64,000 nt of DNA from Ailanthus altissimus (GCA_946807835.1 CAMPEX010000001.1:6587001-6651000); one strand, 5' to 3'. Counted from the first letter of the stretch, positions 46,710 through 58,562 are shown. The notes: generated by a model not told the origin, from the sequence alone. Numbers and translations: made by a program.

Positions 46710-48160
46710 TTGCAGGAATTTGATCTAACCATTAAAGATAAGAAATGTGTTGAAAATGTCATTGCAAATCATTTATCCCACCTTGAGTTCAATGACTCCA
46801 CTGATATTCTACCCATTCAAGATGATTTTTCTGATGAACATCTTTTTGCTATAAGCCAAGTACTTTGGTACGCACATGTTATCAATTATTTAGTTTGTGG
46901 AGAAGTTCCATCTAACTAGAGTTCACAAGATAAGTATAAGTTCTTGGTTGATGTACGTAACTTTTATTGGGATGATCTTTATCTTTTCAAATACTATCCT
47001 TACCAAATTATAAGACGTTGTATTGCTGAAAGTGAAGTTTCTAGTGTGAAAAAGACAGCCATTGTACTGCTTGTAACGGTCATTTTTTTATGAAAAAGAC
47101 AGCCACAAAAATTTTACAATATGGTCTTTCCTGGCCAACTTTGTTCAAAGACACTAATAATTATTGTTGTTCCTATGAAAGATATCAAAAATTAGGTACT
47201 ATATCTTAAAGACAATGATGTCTCTTAACCTTATTCTTGTTATCGAGATTTTTTATTATGGGGGTATCAATTTTATTGGCCATTTTCCCTCATCTTTTGG
47301 GTACATTTACATTATTCTAACTATTGACTATGTATCAAAATAGGCGGAGGCTATAGCTTGTTGTACTAATGATAACACAACTGTAGTAAAGTTCTTAAAA
47401 GAAATGTGTTATATAGGTATAGTACACCCTGTATCATCATTAGTGACCAAAAAATACATTTCTATAACCGTTCTTTTAAAGTTTTAATACGTAAGTATAG
47501 TGTTCTTCACAAAGTTTTCATTGCATATCATCCACAAATAAATGAACAAGTTGAGCTAGTAAGTAGAAAGGTTAAACAAATTTTGGAAAAATCTATTAAC
47601 TCGAATTAAAAAGATTGGTCTCTACATATTTCTAATACATTATGGGCATATGGAACTACATACAAAACCATCTTAGGAATGTCTCCATACTAGCTTATCT
47701 ATGAAAAAGTTTTCCATTTATTTATTGAGTTATAGAATAAAGCTTATTGGGCTGTTAAAGCCCTTAACTTTAATTTGAGCACTACATGTCTTCAAATAAA
47801 GTTACAATTATAAAAAATAAAAGAGTTACAACATGATGCATATGACGACTCTAGGATTTATAAAGCTAAGTTGAAAGTGGCTTATGACAAACAAATCTCA
47901 AGGAAACACTTCAAGTTAAATCAACAGGTTTATCTTTATGATTCTTAATTGCATTTACACCTTGAAATGTGAGATCTCGATGGACTAGTTTATTTGTAGT
48001 AAAGCACATTTTTCCCAATGGTGTTGTCAAAATAAAGGGCCCCACTGATGGATGAATTTTTAAAGTGAATGGACAGCGGTTGAAAAGCTATATAAAAAAG
48101 GTAGATCACTCTATGTACCAAAATGAGATCCCTCTTGTGGATCTTGTGTATCATGCTTAA
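46710..48160 (+). pseudogene. RE3 integrase
   Basis: Linker 'MQEFDLTIKDKKCVENVIAN' and 'HLSHLEFNDSTD' (46710-46919), a decayed zinc-finger region, then core blocks 'FIGHFP..FGY', 'TIDYVSK' (near 47322), 'NDNTTVVKFLK', 'ISDQ' (near 47436) and 'YHPQINEQVELVSRKVKQIL' (near 47527). The C-terminal part runs to about 48160 with many stops. Here the DYVS-K-AEA region is contiguous, which shows what the RE2 integrase looked like before the LINE and the inversion. Confidence 0.82.
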
Positions 48161-48399
48161 TTAGGTTTACTCTCTTTATACCATATTTTACATTTTGTAC
48201 ATATCTTATGTTTTAATTTTTTGATTATTTTAATTTTTTGCTTTTATTTTCTTCTTTAGTTTTTCCCCTTCTGTGATTTTATTTTTTCGTCAAGTGGCAG
48301 ATACGATACTCTATGGACATTAAAGTCAGTTTCTCAATTCCTTAAAAAATATCCCCTAAACAGTGCATTCATCACTTATCTTTTCCCCATTATTTCAAA

Positions 48400-48927
48400 A
48401 TGGATATCATTCTTACCAACCTTCAAAAGTGTTTTCCTTCACTGCCTCAAAATGTTCTACTAAAGATTTACAAAGCATGGTGTGAAAGACTAAGGCTATT
48501 AATGTTGATGAATATGCTTACGGATATTCATTGGTTAATCGAAGCCAAGGTTTGATTATCTAGTGAGTCTGCAAATGATTTTTTTTCTTTTATGCCTAGT
48601 CTTGAAGAAAGCTCTTATATCAAAAGACGAAGAGCAAAAATATTACAAGTCTGTTATAAATGTGCTAAATGAAATTGTAACCAGAGTTGTCGTTCTTTAG
48701 GATTTTTATTGAGAAATAGAGAAGATAAAATTTAGCTCATTAAGGATGGACTGAGTAAGGATTCTTTGGATGATATTCTAGTGACTCTTGAGACGCATCC
48801 TTGTGGGTTCATGCAACATGAACTTCTTGATTTATAGAACAAATTTAAAAATGAACATCAACGATATAGTCTCAAAAATCTGACTCTAAAAGACCCTGTT
48901 TGCCAATTTATAAGAAATTGGATGGGA
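48400..48927 (+). pseudogene. unknown ORF (ORF-X) in RE3
   Basis: Homolog of RE2 28818-29345: 'MDIILTNLQKCFPSLPQN', 'YKAWCERLRLLMLM', then after stops 'KDGLSKDSLDDILVTLETHPCG' and 'NKFKNEHQRYSLKNLTLKDP'. The Cys cluster reads 'VCYKCAK.NCNQSC'. Presence in two elements at the same place shows that it is a resident gene of this subfamily, not random sequence. Function unknown. Confidence 0.55.
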
Positions 48928-49200
48928 AGCCTATCCCTGATCCATAGAAGGCATTTAAGCTATTACTAGATATAAAATCAAAGGGAGATATGAGCCATAA
49001 TCAAAACCATATATACGCATGCGTCTTAATTTTAAATTTTTTTTAATAAACAATAAGGCTACTCATATAAATATCTTAAATTTAAATCTTTTAGTTAAAT
49101 AATGCATGTGGGTTATTATCTTTGAATTTTTGTGTTTTATTTTCAAATATCATTTGACAAAATGTCAGGTTACCAAAATCAATGTTATCATTTGGTAGTC

Positions 49201-49210
49201 TATAAATATA
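49201..49210 (+). promoter_or_regulatory. TATA-like box upstream of the RE3 LOG copy
   Basis: TATAAATATA 59 bp before the LOG ATG at 49260, with the same spacing as in RE2. Confidence 0.4.
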
Positions 49211-49259
49211 ACACCTCATTTTCTTCATTTTCATATATTGAGATAAAGGTGAGTGTGGT

Positions 49260-49849
49260 ATGGAGAAAACCTCATTCAACGATTCTAAAATATATGTGTA
49301 TTTTGTGGATCTAGTCCTAGGAAAAAAGATTATTTATAGAGGCAGCAAATAATCTAAGAAATGTACTAGCTACAAGAAAAATCTATTTGAGCATTGGGTT
49401 AATGGGGTGTGTGTCAACAGCTACACATTTAGGAGGAAGTCAAGTTTTAGGTATTATTCCTACAACTTTAGTTATAGGAAACTTGATTGGGAAAACAATA
49501 GGAGAAAAATCTACAAGCAAATGCTTTTATTACTTTATCAAGTGGTTTTGGTACCTTAGAAGAAAATTTTCAAATTACCTTTTAGACCCAACTAAATATC
49601 CATTGGGAACCCAAAGGTTTGTTACATGTCAATAACTATTTTAATTGCTTACTCTATTTTCTTGATCAAGCTATGGAACAAAATTTTATTACACATTCGG
49701 CGCGAGGCATCCTTGTTTTTGCTACCAATGCAGAAGAATTAATTGACAAATTACAAGCAATTACCTATGAACCTGACCTAGCAATAATTCAGATAGATTG
49801 GTTAGTAGGCTATAACAAGCGAAAACTAGATCTGACACTTTGTTGGTAA
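49260..49849 (+). pseudogene. LOG: captured LOG gene copy in RE3
   Basis: LOG-family phosphoribohydrolase, sister of the RE2 copy. ATG at 49260 opens MEKTSFNDSKI; after a 2-base shift come 'VFCGSSPRKKD', 'LMGCVSTATHLGGSQVLGIIPTTL' (49408-49480) and 'GNLIGKTIGE', and later 'NYFNCLLYFLDQAMEQNFI', 'ILVFATNAEELIDKLQA' and 'YNKRKLDLTLCW' to the stop at 49847. The PGGxGTxxE signature reads SSGFGTLEE (49538-49564), and about 40 bp coding the conserved 'HE..ARM' helix are deleted near 49510. Intronless as far as can be seen. Not functional. Confidence 0.85.
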
Positions 49850-51214
49850 ATTTTTCTTACTTTTCGGTTTATTAGTATAATTATTTTAGTTTATATTTGT
49901 TCAAGTGTCTTCTAGGTTTGTTTCTTTTGAATAACTAGCATTTCAGGTAATGTCTCGTACACTTTATTTCTTTCTATTTAAACATTGAGGACAATGTTTC
50001 AATCTGGTTTGGGGGGGAGGATAGTAGACATAAGTTGTATTTTGCATTCAAAATCAAAATAAAAAAATGATAAGGTCCGACATACTTATTTAATTAAAAT
50101 GGTAGAGTAAAGAGTTCATTTTTGAACTCTTGTGACTCATTTTAGGTCAAATTAGATTAAAAATGGCAGAGTAAGGAGTTTTTTTTTTCTAACTTTCGAA
50201 ATGCATTTTAACTAACTTCTTGTTATTTTATTTTATATTTCATGCATTATTGTTTATTGCATGTAGTCTTGGTAATTTTTGTATAAAGGAATTTACTTTT
50301 CTACCTAGATATGGTTTCCAAATTTGTTTGGTTTGAGTGACTGTTTCTATTTAGGTTGCTAAAGAATGACTTCTGAAATATTTTTTAGCACAATACTAAG
50401 CCTTGTGATAAGATGGATGATTCAACGTATATAGCTAAGAGAATTCTCATGTTTAAGTATATATTTTTCTAATCCACATATCTTTTGTGAGTAAGTGGAA
50501 AGATTAAGAAAACAACGTACGAACTTTCATTGATCTTTTTGAATTGGTTAATTTTGTTTTTGTTTAGAATGATATTATTTGAATTAAAAAATAAGATGGT
50601 TGCTTTGCTGAAGGACGTTTTAAAGTGAATTTTAAAATTGAGCGTAATATATTTTGGTGAGAAACAGCTTTTTTTTATTTTGTAAATATTTCTTGTATTG
50701 TTTAAAAAATACAAAAAAAAATGAAAAGAAAAATACAAAAAAAAGAAAAAAATAATCAATTTAGTTTAATAAAGTCTTTAATCAATTTTAGAAGATAAAT
50801 ATTTTGTAAGACAGTTTTCTCATTAAGATATATTTGTATTATTCTCACAAGATAATTGAAGTCCTAAAGCTTGTGCATGTCAAGAATGATTGATTTCTAA
50901 ACAGTTAATTTTTCTATCTTTGGATCAATATTAGTTCGTATGTCTGTTCTTAAAATTGACTTTTTTCTTGAGTGCTTAACTGTTTTCTAACTTCATGAGA
51001 GAAATCTCAACCTTTTAAATAGTCATACACTTGTGTGGATATGAAATTGAGACTTTTACTTGGAGAATTTCTCAAGGCTATATATGTTGCTATTTGTTGT
51101 AAGAAGGTTACGACTTAATTCACACACATAATTTTGGAAGTTATGATTAAAGAAATCATAATAGCAATAATGATCTTGAATTGGCTTTTGTTTGAAATGC
51201 TTAGATAGTTTTGC
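49850..51214 (+). other. RE3 3' non-coding region
   Basis: Purine tract at 50011-50020 (ggggggaggata follows) after 'aacattgaggacaatg', and an A-rich stretch (50702-50757); otherwise it parallels RE2 30318-31620. It stops at 51214, where a deletion joins it to the middle of the 3' LTR. The minus-strand ORF 50469-50759 is an artefact of low-complexity sequence. Confidence 0.65.
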
Positions 51215-51920
51215 ATATTCATAAGAATGAATTGTAAGTAAGGCTAAAGTTCTTAGTAAGCTAGAGATGAACTTCTATGTGTAATAAATCTACTTCTAGA
51301 CTTTGACTCTTTATTAAGAGCTATAATGTTGTAAGTTTGTTTGTATCTAATCTCTTATCTATTACTTTTATATAATTCAGAGGTTATAATTCTTATGTTT
51401 CATATATTTTTAGTCATGCTTTCTTTATGTGATTCGTGTGTCGAATTATAATTCTTAGTGGTTACATCATTTTACAAGTTAATCTTTTATTGCAATATTG
51501 TCAAAATGATATGTTGTCGATCTTAGTTAATTTGTATAGATGAACATTGTTTATGATAATATTTACAAAAAGTTTAGTCATGTCAAATACATTTATTATT
51601 AAATGTGCTATATTATACACATCTTCTGATTGATTGTTTGGGATGTAAAACTTTCAATTGAGTTATAAATATTAAATCAACATATAAGATAGATTTATGA
51701 AGCATATTAGTGACTCTTGAAACCTTGCCCACATCATTATAATTTTCGTCTTTAATTCACATTTAATTTTACCTTCTCTAAATCAATCTCACATTCAATC
51801 TTCTCATTCATTATTGTTTTAATATTTTTGTTTCACTAACCTATTTTTTTGAAATCTTTCTCGTGGGATCGACACCTCAATCTATAATACGATAACCTTA
51901 TTATATTTTGAGCGTAAACA
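51215..51920 (+). repeat. RE3 3' LTR, first 785 bp deleted
   Basis: 706 bp equal to 45283-45988 of the 5' LTR. The junction shows 'atattc', which is found at both deletion ends (internal 'gcatattctattt' as in RE2 31599, and LTR 'taatattcataag'), so the deletion used a 6-bp microhomology. Confidence 0.82.
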
Positions 51921-52500
51921 GATAATCATGAGCTAGATCTAGATCCTAAAGTCTATCAGATACTGGTATAATCATTAAATCATAGGGTAATAAAACATAT
52001 CATTAGAACCAATATATATCATAAAAACTGAAATATCAATGTTCTAATTTCATGAAACTATTACCTGTTGCTAAGAAGTAGAAGCCATGTAGGAACTCAA
52101 CTACTAATTGATTTTGGAGATTATTAAATTAAAGGGGTTTAGTTATTTGATTTGCAAGTGGCAGCTTTTAATTGGCTTCATAGGCAACAAACCAAATTTT
52201 CTAATATATATATATTACTCTATTTTGCATTTGCTTAAGTTGAGAAAGAGATGAGTGAGTGGCTTTGTAGGAGATTAGTGGCATTAAAGAATAAAAAAAT
52301 AGATGAGCAAGTATTATTATGCATGAGTTGGACACTACATGAGATTCATATATTAAGTTGGCAATACAAATTATTATAATAAAGAGTTTAAATATTATTA
52401 AGGCTAATGGGCTTCTTTTATTGGTTCAACTTGCAGCCAAAATTTCTATATATAAAGGAATAAATTGCTTCATTGAAGCCTGCGAGAGGAAGAAGTAAAA
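51921..52500 (-). repeat. LTR C, remaining part
   Basis: Continuation of LTR C beyond RE3. A minus-strand TATA-like run (taatatatatatatta, about 52203-52216) may be its promoter. The border with the pol remnant near 52500 is approximate. Confidence 0.45.
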
Positions 52501-54503
52501 ATTGAAACAAAAAAGAGAAATTTTATCACCCATTATAAACTCAAATTGTCTGCAACATTTATCTTCATAACTCTTCTATTTGTCTTAAGTAACCTTGAGT
52601 TATCTATATTAATATTGATCTTCTCGCTGGTGACCTAGATAATCTTTGGACTAATAGTTTTCTCTCTCTAACTCATGCTAACAAACTAGAGTTCTACATT
52701 TTATTTTATATAAAGCCTTATATGGCGCTATCTGGATACTCAACTGAAAATTATTATTATAAGCAAACTCCATTAGTAGTTAAATGATCATTATAATTTC
52801 TCCTGAACTGTGACACACGGGCTCTGAGCATATTCTTCAACATTTGTATAGTTCTCTAGCTGGCCATCTGTTTAAGGATGAAAAGTTTTACTAAAATTTA
52901 ACTTATATCCCAAACCTATCTGTAGGTTAGTCCAAAACTTAGAAATGAATCAAGAATCTTTGTGTAATATACTGAATGCTGGAGCCCATGCAATCGAACA
53001 ATCTCTCACATATATAAATGAGCCAACCTATCTAATGAGTATGAAACATTACAAAGCAGGAAATGAATAAATTTCATGAGTTGATCAATAATCATCTAAA
53101 TACTATCATGACCATTCCGAGTATGTGGAAGCCCAACAACAAAATTCATAGTGACATGTTCCCACTTCCACTCAGTAATTGGAATTGGCTGAGATAATTC
53201 TGTTAGTTTTTGATGTTCTACTTTAACTTGCTAATAAATTAAGTAGTGAAATACAAACTCTGTAATCTATTTATTTATACCCTATCACCAATAATGTTCT
53301 CTCAAGTACGATACATCTTTATACTGCCATGATGTATAATATAACTTGAATTGTGAGCTTCTTATGAAATTTGCTTCTTTAACTCTAAGTTATTTGGAAT
53401 GCAAATCCTGTTACCTATAACTAATTTCCTATCAGCTCTCAATAATAAATCAGTCCACATTTCATCTCTGACTTCTTGCTTATATTGAATTATACTAAGA
53501 TCTTGATGATGCATCTCTTGAATCTCATCAATCAACATAAGCATAACTAAAAAATGTGCTAGAAGTACTATAGATTCATCAATTCTCATAAATCTTAATT
53601 CAATAAGTAATGGAAAACTCAAATGAGAAAAAGAATTAGAAGATTTCTTATTGAATGCATCTGCCTCCATATTAACATTGCCTAGATGATAATCAATGAT
53701 AAATCATAATCTTTAATTAGATTTAACAATCTTCGTTGTCTCAAACCTAAGTCTCCCTATGTGAACAAATACTTTAAACTTTTATGATTGGTGAAGTTCT
53801 AACATGTAACTCTATATAAATGATGTCTTCAAGTCTTTAATGTAAAGACTACCATTACAAATTCTAAATCATAGGTTTGATAATTCAACTAAAGTTTCTT
53901 AAGCTACCTAAAAGTATAAGCTATCTCCTTTCCATGTTGTATAAACATATAATCTAATCCCTTTTTATAGGCATCACTATTAATAATAAATCCTTCGGTC
54001 CAAGATAGAAGTATAAGAACAAGAGTTGAAGCCAATTTTTTTTTAAGTTCTTGAAAACTATCTTTGCATTCATTTGTCTACTCAAATTTTACATTCTTTC
54101 TAGTTAAATTTGTAACTGATGCAACAATCTTAAAGACGTCTTTCACAAATCTTTAGTAATAACTTACTAAATTGAAAAACCTTCTAAATTTTGTCACACT
54201 AACTAGTGACTTTTGATTTACCATAACTTCATTATTTTTAAGATCTTCATAAATTCCATCAGTTGAGAACAAATGGCTTAAAAATATAACTCTATCTAGT
54301 TAGAACTGACATTTGCTGAATTTAGCATATAATTATTTTTTCCTTTAAGTCTACAACACTATCTTCAAATGCTCTATGTATACTCCTTCATATTTTATGA
54401 ATATATAAGGATGTCATCAATAAATATTATAATGAACTTGTCTAGATAAAGACAGAACATCTTGTTCTTAAGATCTAAAAATGCAGCTAGAGCATTGTCA
54501 ACC
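52501..54503 (-). pseudogene. pol: chromovirus pol remnant C (RT end, RNase H, integrase)
   Basis: Minus strand. From 54503 downward: RT palm with the 'FIDDI.IYS' active site (about 54400-54435), thumb, RNase H, a linker block of 102 codons (53670-53362; 'MEADAFNKKSS', 'DLLLRADRKLVIGNRICIP'), the integrase core ('MTIFVVGLPHTRNG'-like region near 53130), 'FHPQTDGQ' near 52880, 'YNN' near 52755, and the C-terminal 'FEFIMGDKI' (52525). This is the layout of Tekay/Del-type chromoviruses. Stops are frequent. Element D interrupts the RT at 54504, and the rest of RT is at 58250-58562. Confidence 0.82.
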
Positions 54504-55849
54504 TGATTGATGTTATACTAGTTAAGCGCAAGTACACACTATCGTATCAAGTAATATAGGATTTTAAATCTAAATATCGATCCCACATGGACTATACAAT
54601 CTAATTCTATAAATTAGGTACTAAAATTGTACCAACTTAAAATTGTACTAACTAATTTAAATCTATCAATTAAAATAAACAACAGAAAATGGTAGAATTC
54701 ACAAATAAATATAATTTGGGGTTTTGACCCATCTTTCAGTTTTTAATTGGATTTATTACTTTCTTAGTTAATCTCTTAATACCAATTGTTGGCTTAGATA
54801 CTAATCTAATCACAAGCCTCTGTCGATGGTCAAGTGACTATATTAAGCATTCTAACAATTACCTATATGTCTATAGTAATCAAATCAAAATGTAATTTAT
54901 TGAGATCAAGTAGAAATTACACCATACATGCCACCTAGGTATATATTTATCCTAGATGGAACTCATAGTTGTTACCCTATGATCATGCATCAAACTATCC
55001 TAGACTAAACACATAAATCCATCCATCAAGTTTATCATGGTTCCTCAATTATTCAAAATATTGATCAAGTATAATGAAAGCAATAAACACAAGATAGAAT
55101 GAATCAATTATAATAATTAAGTTCATAAACTAAGAATCAATGAAATCCAACTATAAACTAGGTTTACATAGTCTAACCCTAGAATAACAAGTTTAGCTCA
55201 TCACAAAACCAAAAGTATCAAACTAATCCATGAAGAACAGGAAGAACAAGAACATAATGACAAGAAAAGAAAAGAAAATACTAATCAAGAAGATGTCTTG
55301 GATTGCTTTTTTCTCAATTTTGACTTGAAGCCTAAATCTTGATCTTGAATATTAATTTATTGGCTTTGATATTTGATTTTGTGTTGTGAATTTTATCTCT
55401 AAGTTTTTGGCTCTCCAAAGTTTGTGTTTTGCCCTCAAAAGAGTATTTTTATAAGTATGGAAACCATAGAGGCAAGGGCCTTTGAATCCAAGTCAAAATA
55501 AGAGAGTTCAAAGGGGATTTTATACATTATATGAGCACTAAAACCTAGAAACGCAACTTTGAAGAGCCTCATCGGGTGCCGTGGCACTAGGTTATGGACG
55601 CTACGATGCCCAACTACTGATCTGGGCGTTGTAGCTCCTAGCCCTTATTCAATCACTCTCGTATTTTGAGCTCAACCTCATCGTTTTACATCCGATTCAC
55701 CTCCCGTTTATTCCTATATGTCAAAGTTTCTGACATGCATGTATTTATAATCAAAAACACAAATAAATAGCCAAATATTCATGAATTGGAGCAAAATACG
55801 AAAGTTAGGGCACTTATCATACTAGTGCTTTTACGCCCCTATCAAATAC
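54504..55849 (-). repeat. element D 3' LTR
   Basis: 1346 bp, begins TGATAGGGGCGTAAAAGC (55849 downward) right after a purine tract (gattaggggtattt). A GC-richer array (55565-55640, 'gtgccgtggcac') lies upstream of a TATA box on the minus strand (about 55445-55456). The U5 part has the 'agcgcaagtacacactatcg' block reminiscent of family E. Confidence 0.78.
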
Positions 55850-56500
55850 CCCTAATCTTAAGACTTTACTTGTTCTCGAGCAAAACAAAGGCAAACATTC
55901 ACAAATTAATTTTAGTTTCTAAATAAAACTAAAACTAAAACTAAATATAAGCGTTGGTTGATTAGATGATCATCCTCATTGTCTCAAAGACTATTTAAAG
56001 GCAAAAGACTTTTCAGAAATTGACAAATAACTTTCAACAATCCTTATACCATTCATCAAGTAATTCATTATCCCTTATAAATGGTCACTTATACGTGTGT
56101 GTAATAAGCAAGTAGTTAGCTAAAAATAAAATAGTTCTACTCAATACGTAAGAAAGTAAATAAAGATGATATCTCGGTATATTTAAATTTATAACACTTC
56201 TATAAGCTTGATGTTCATACTTCTCAACACTAATGTAGAAATACACATGTTAGGCATCTATTTAGGACTTTAATTAGCTTGTAATGTAAGACTAAGGTTA
56301 AGATGGGATATAAAGACAAATATGGAGCTCCAACATATCATAAACACTTAACTTTACTTAGAAACCTCTTGACCACTTTTTCTCCTTAATTTATCACCTC
56401 CCCCAAACTTATTGTATTTCTATCTTTCTTTTAATCACTCATTGCAAAGAATTTCTTCTTTTCTTTTATTAAACTGGTACTATTTATGTTGGACGTCATT
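55850..56500 (-). other. element D internal region
   Basis: Non-coding. Purine tracts on the minus strand at 55850-55866 and at about 56398-56412 ('aagtttgggggaggtga'). No primer-binding site was recognised, so a deletion probably removed it together with the end of the 5' LTR. Confidence 0.55.
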
Positions 56501-56526
56501 TTCTACTGACCTGGGTGCTGTAGCAC

Positions 56527-58014
56527 TGATGCGATATTTCTATATCATAAATTAAGTGCAAGTATACACTATCGTATGCAAGTAATAAAGAGACTAAATA
56601 AGTCGGATGTCGAATCCACAGGGATAATTGTTTCTTTTTAACCAATTATTAAAATTATATCTTCCTAATAATTATTCAGATAAATAAAAACCTAAGAATG
56701 AATGTAGAAAATATAAAAGCAAAAACACAATGCAAGGAGAATAGGGAGATAGCAACGTAGAGAGAACCTAGGATTAATACTATCCCTCAATATGATTTCT
56801 AATGATTAATCTTCTAATATTTAACTCACTTAGTCTTTATTATTGATCAAGACACTAATGTATTCACAAGCCTCTTCCAAGGTCATGCAAGTATACCCTA
56901 ATTTACCAAATACCTATATTCCTATGGTACTTGTAATAAATTAAGATTCATTAAGATTAGGTCTTATTGATCATACATGCCAATTAGGTATATTCCTATC
57001 CTAAATTGAAACTTGCATATGCAACATTGAATGTTACTCTACAATCATGCATCAAATTACCTAGGTCTAAATATTATGATTCCTCTTCCGAGTTTATCAA
57101 TAATATTACCAATTCATTCACCATATATTGGCCAGATATATTGAAGCATTAAACACAAGTAATTTAAATAATAAATGACTAAGTTTATTAAATACTAAAA
57201 GATATGGCAATTTAAGCGCACATATTGAGTTCAAATATTAACCCTAGAAAATAAGTTAGCTCATAGCTACAAGAGAATCAGCAGTAAAAATAATTATAAA
57301 ACATGATACGATCAATCGCAAACCGATGTAGACGTCGAATTGCTCTTGATTGCGCTGCCTAAGAACTCTTGATGCCGAAGAATGTCTTGTATCTCTCTCT
57401 AAAGTTGATTCAATTAAGCTCTTATTGATCTCCAAGACTCGTGCTCTGTATTCTTGGTGCTCTTAGGTCGTCTTGGATTCCTCCTTGAAGGCTGGGAACG
57501 AGTGGCTTTTTATAGGGATTGATATGAGCTTGAAAATCTCAATTCTCGTCGGACTAGGACTCGCACTACCGCTGGCGCGCTATACAGTTGTCGCTGGGGC
57601 GACGCGTGAAAAAGCTATTACCACTGGAGTGGTGGGATCTTGGCGCTGGGGTACTGCATGAAAACGGCTTCACCGCTGGCGCGGTATGTTGTTAGCGCTG
57701 GGGCGCTGTCTCGTCGTTGGGGCGGTGACTGTCTGGCGCTGGGGCTCTAGACGCGACTTAAGCAGGTCATTTTTCTTATTTCGATCACTATTCTAGAGCT
57801 GGGGCGACAATATTTGTGGCGCGGGGGCGCTGGACTCATATTTTGAAAACTTTACATTTTAGTCCCTGTTTTTGCTCCTTGCATTCTTTCTTTAAATTTC
57901 GTTCAAGTCCCTATAAATAACAATAATGCACATAAATAGCCATCTATTCTCATAAAATCATAAAATATCAATAATAAAATCATGAGAAAATATATGACAA
58001 ATTTGCCCTTATCA
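56527..58014 (-). repeat. solo LTR E3 nested in element D
   Basis: 1488 bp, same ends as E1 (TGATGCGATATTTC, CCCTTATCA) and a perfect duplication AGCAC (56522-56526 and 58015-58019). TATA box on the minus strand at about 57506-57515. It has the longest GC-rich array of the three (57541-57840), with repeated GCGCTGGGGCG-like units, which explains the extra 100 bp over E1 and E2. The plus-strand ORF 57473-57661 crosses this array antisense to the LTR and is not a gene. Confidence 0.92.
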
Positions 58015-58249
58015 AGCACCCAGTGCGTTGGGGCGCTCTGCCATAGTTTAATCGCTTTCGTATTTTGAGCACAACTTCTTTGTTTTATGTTTGATTCACC
58101 TTCCGTTTGTTTCTATGCGTTACATTTTTCATCGTGCATCTATTTATGATAAATAAACATGAATAAATAGCCAAATATTCATGAATTAGAGCAAAATATA
58201 AATGTTAGGGTACTGATTATACTAGTGCTTTTACGCCCCTATCACAACC

Positions 58250-58562
58250 TAAATGGTATTACTAAGAACTCATAAAGTCCATATCAAAATCTAAAGGCAA
58301 GCTTAGATACATCAATATATTTGATCTTCAACTAATGATGCCCTGATCATAGATCAATTTTTGAGAAAATATTTGCACCTTGTAGCTAATCAAATAAATA
58401 ATCAAAATGAAAAAGTGGGTACTTGTTATAAATAATGACGTCTAGCATCAATGACATAAGAAAAATAGGCTAAACATCATTGCTGGAGCAACTGTCTAAT
58501 ATTCATAGTAGATATAATACAAGATAAAAGAACTTATTGCTCTCCTTGTTTATTGCTCATAA
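58250..58562 (-). pseudogene. pol: chromovirus pol remnant C, upstream RT part
   Basis: Minus strand, continues the RT cut by element D. It parallels 63474-63680 of pol remnant B ('NGITKNS'-type block, 'SFDFDI'). It is broken off at 58562 by LTR B3. Confidence 0.65.

Larger units (their letters stand above)
44498..51920 (+). mobile_element. RE3, Athila/Tat-type Ty3/gypsy element with LOG gene
   Basis: 7423 bp with both LTRs, ends TGATGAGCAC and GTAAACA. The flanks are GTTAA (44493-44497) and GATAA (51921-51925), an imperfect 5-bp duplication. Order: 5' LTR, tRNA-Asp-type PBS, leader, RNase H, integrase, ORF-X, LOG, purine tract, shortened 3' LTR. Gag, protease and RT are gone, so it is non-autonomous and, with many stops, inert. 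It is inserted in LTR C. It shares order and sequence with RE2 from RNase H to the 3' LTR. Confidence 0.88.
54504..58244 (-). mobile_element. non-autonomous LTR element D
   Basis: 3741 bp, ends TGATTGATGTTATAC and CGCCCCTATCA, flanked by a perfect duplication CAACC (54499-54503 and 58245-58249). The uninterrupted site is visible in the related pol at 63469-63473. In minus orientation: 5' LTR 58244 to about 56500 (shortened, with E3 nested in it), a short internal part (about 56500-55850) with purine tract, then the 3' LTR 55849-54504. No coding region at all, so it would depend on enzymes of another element. Confidence 0.85.

Noticed and set aside
50469..50759. 96-residue minus-strand ORF rich in Phe and Asn
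   Set aside because: Reverse reading of an A-rich tract in the RE3 3' region; absent in RE2.
52440..52470. Plus-strand TATATAAAGG that could mark a promoter
   Set aside because: Both LTR C and the pol here are on the minus strand, and no gene follows on the plus strand.
57473..57661. 62-residue ORF over the E3 GC-rich array with a hydrophobic stretch
   Set aside because: It is antisense to LTR E3 and made of GCGCTGGGGCG-like repeats; the E1 and E2 copies do not keep the frame.
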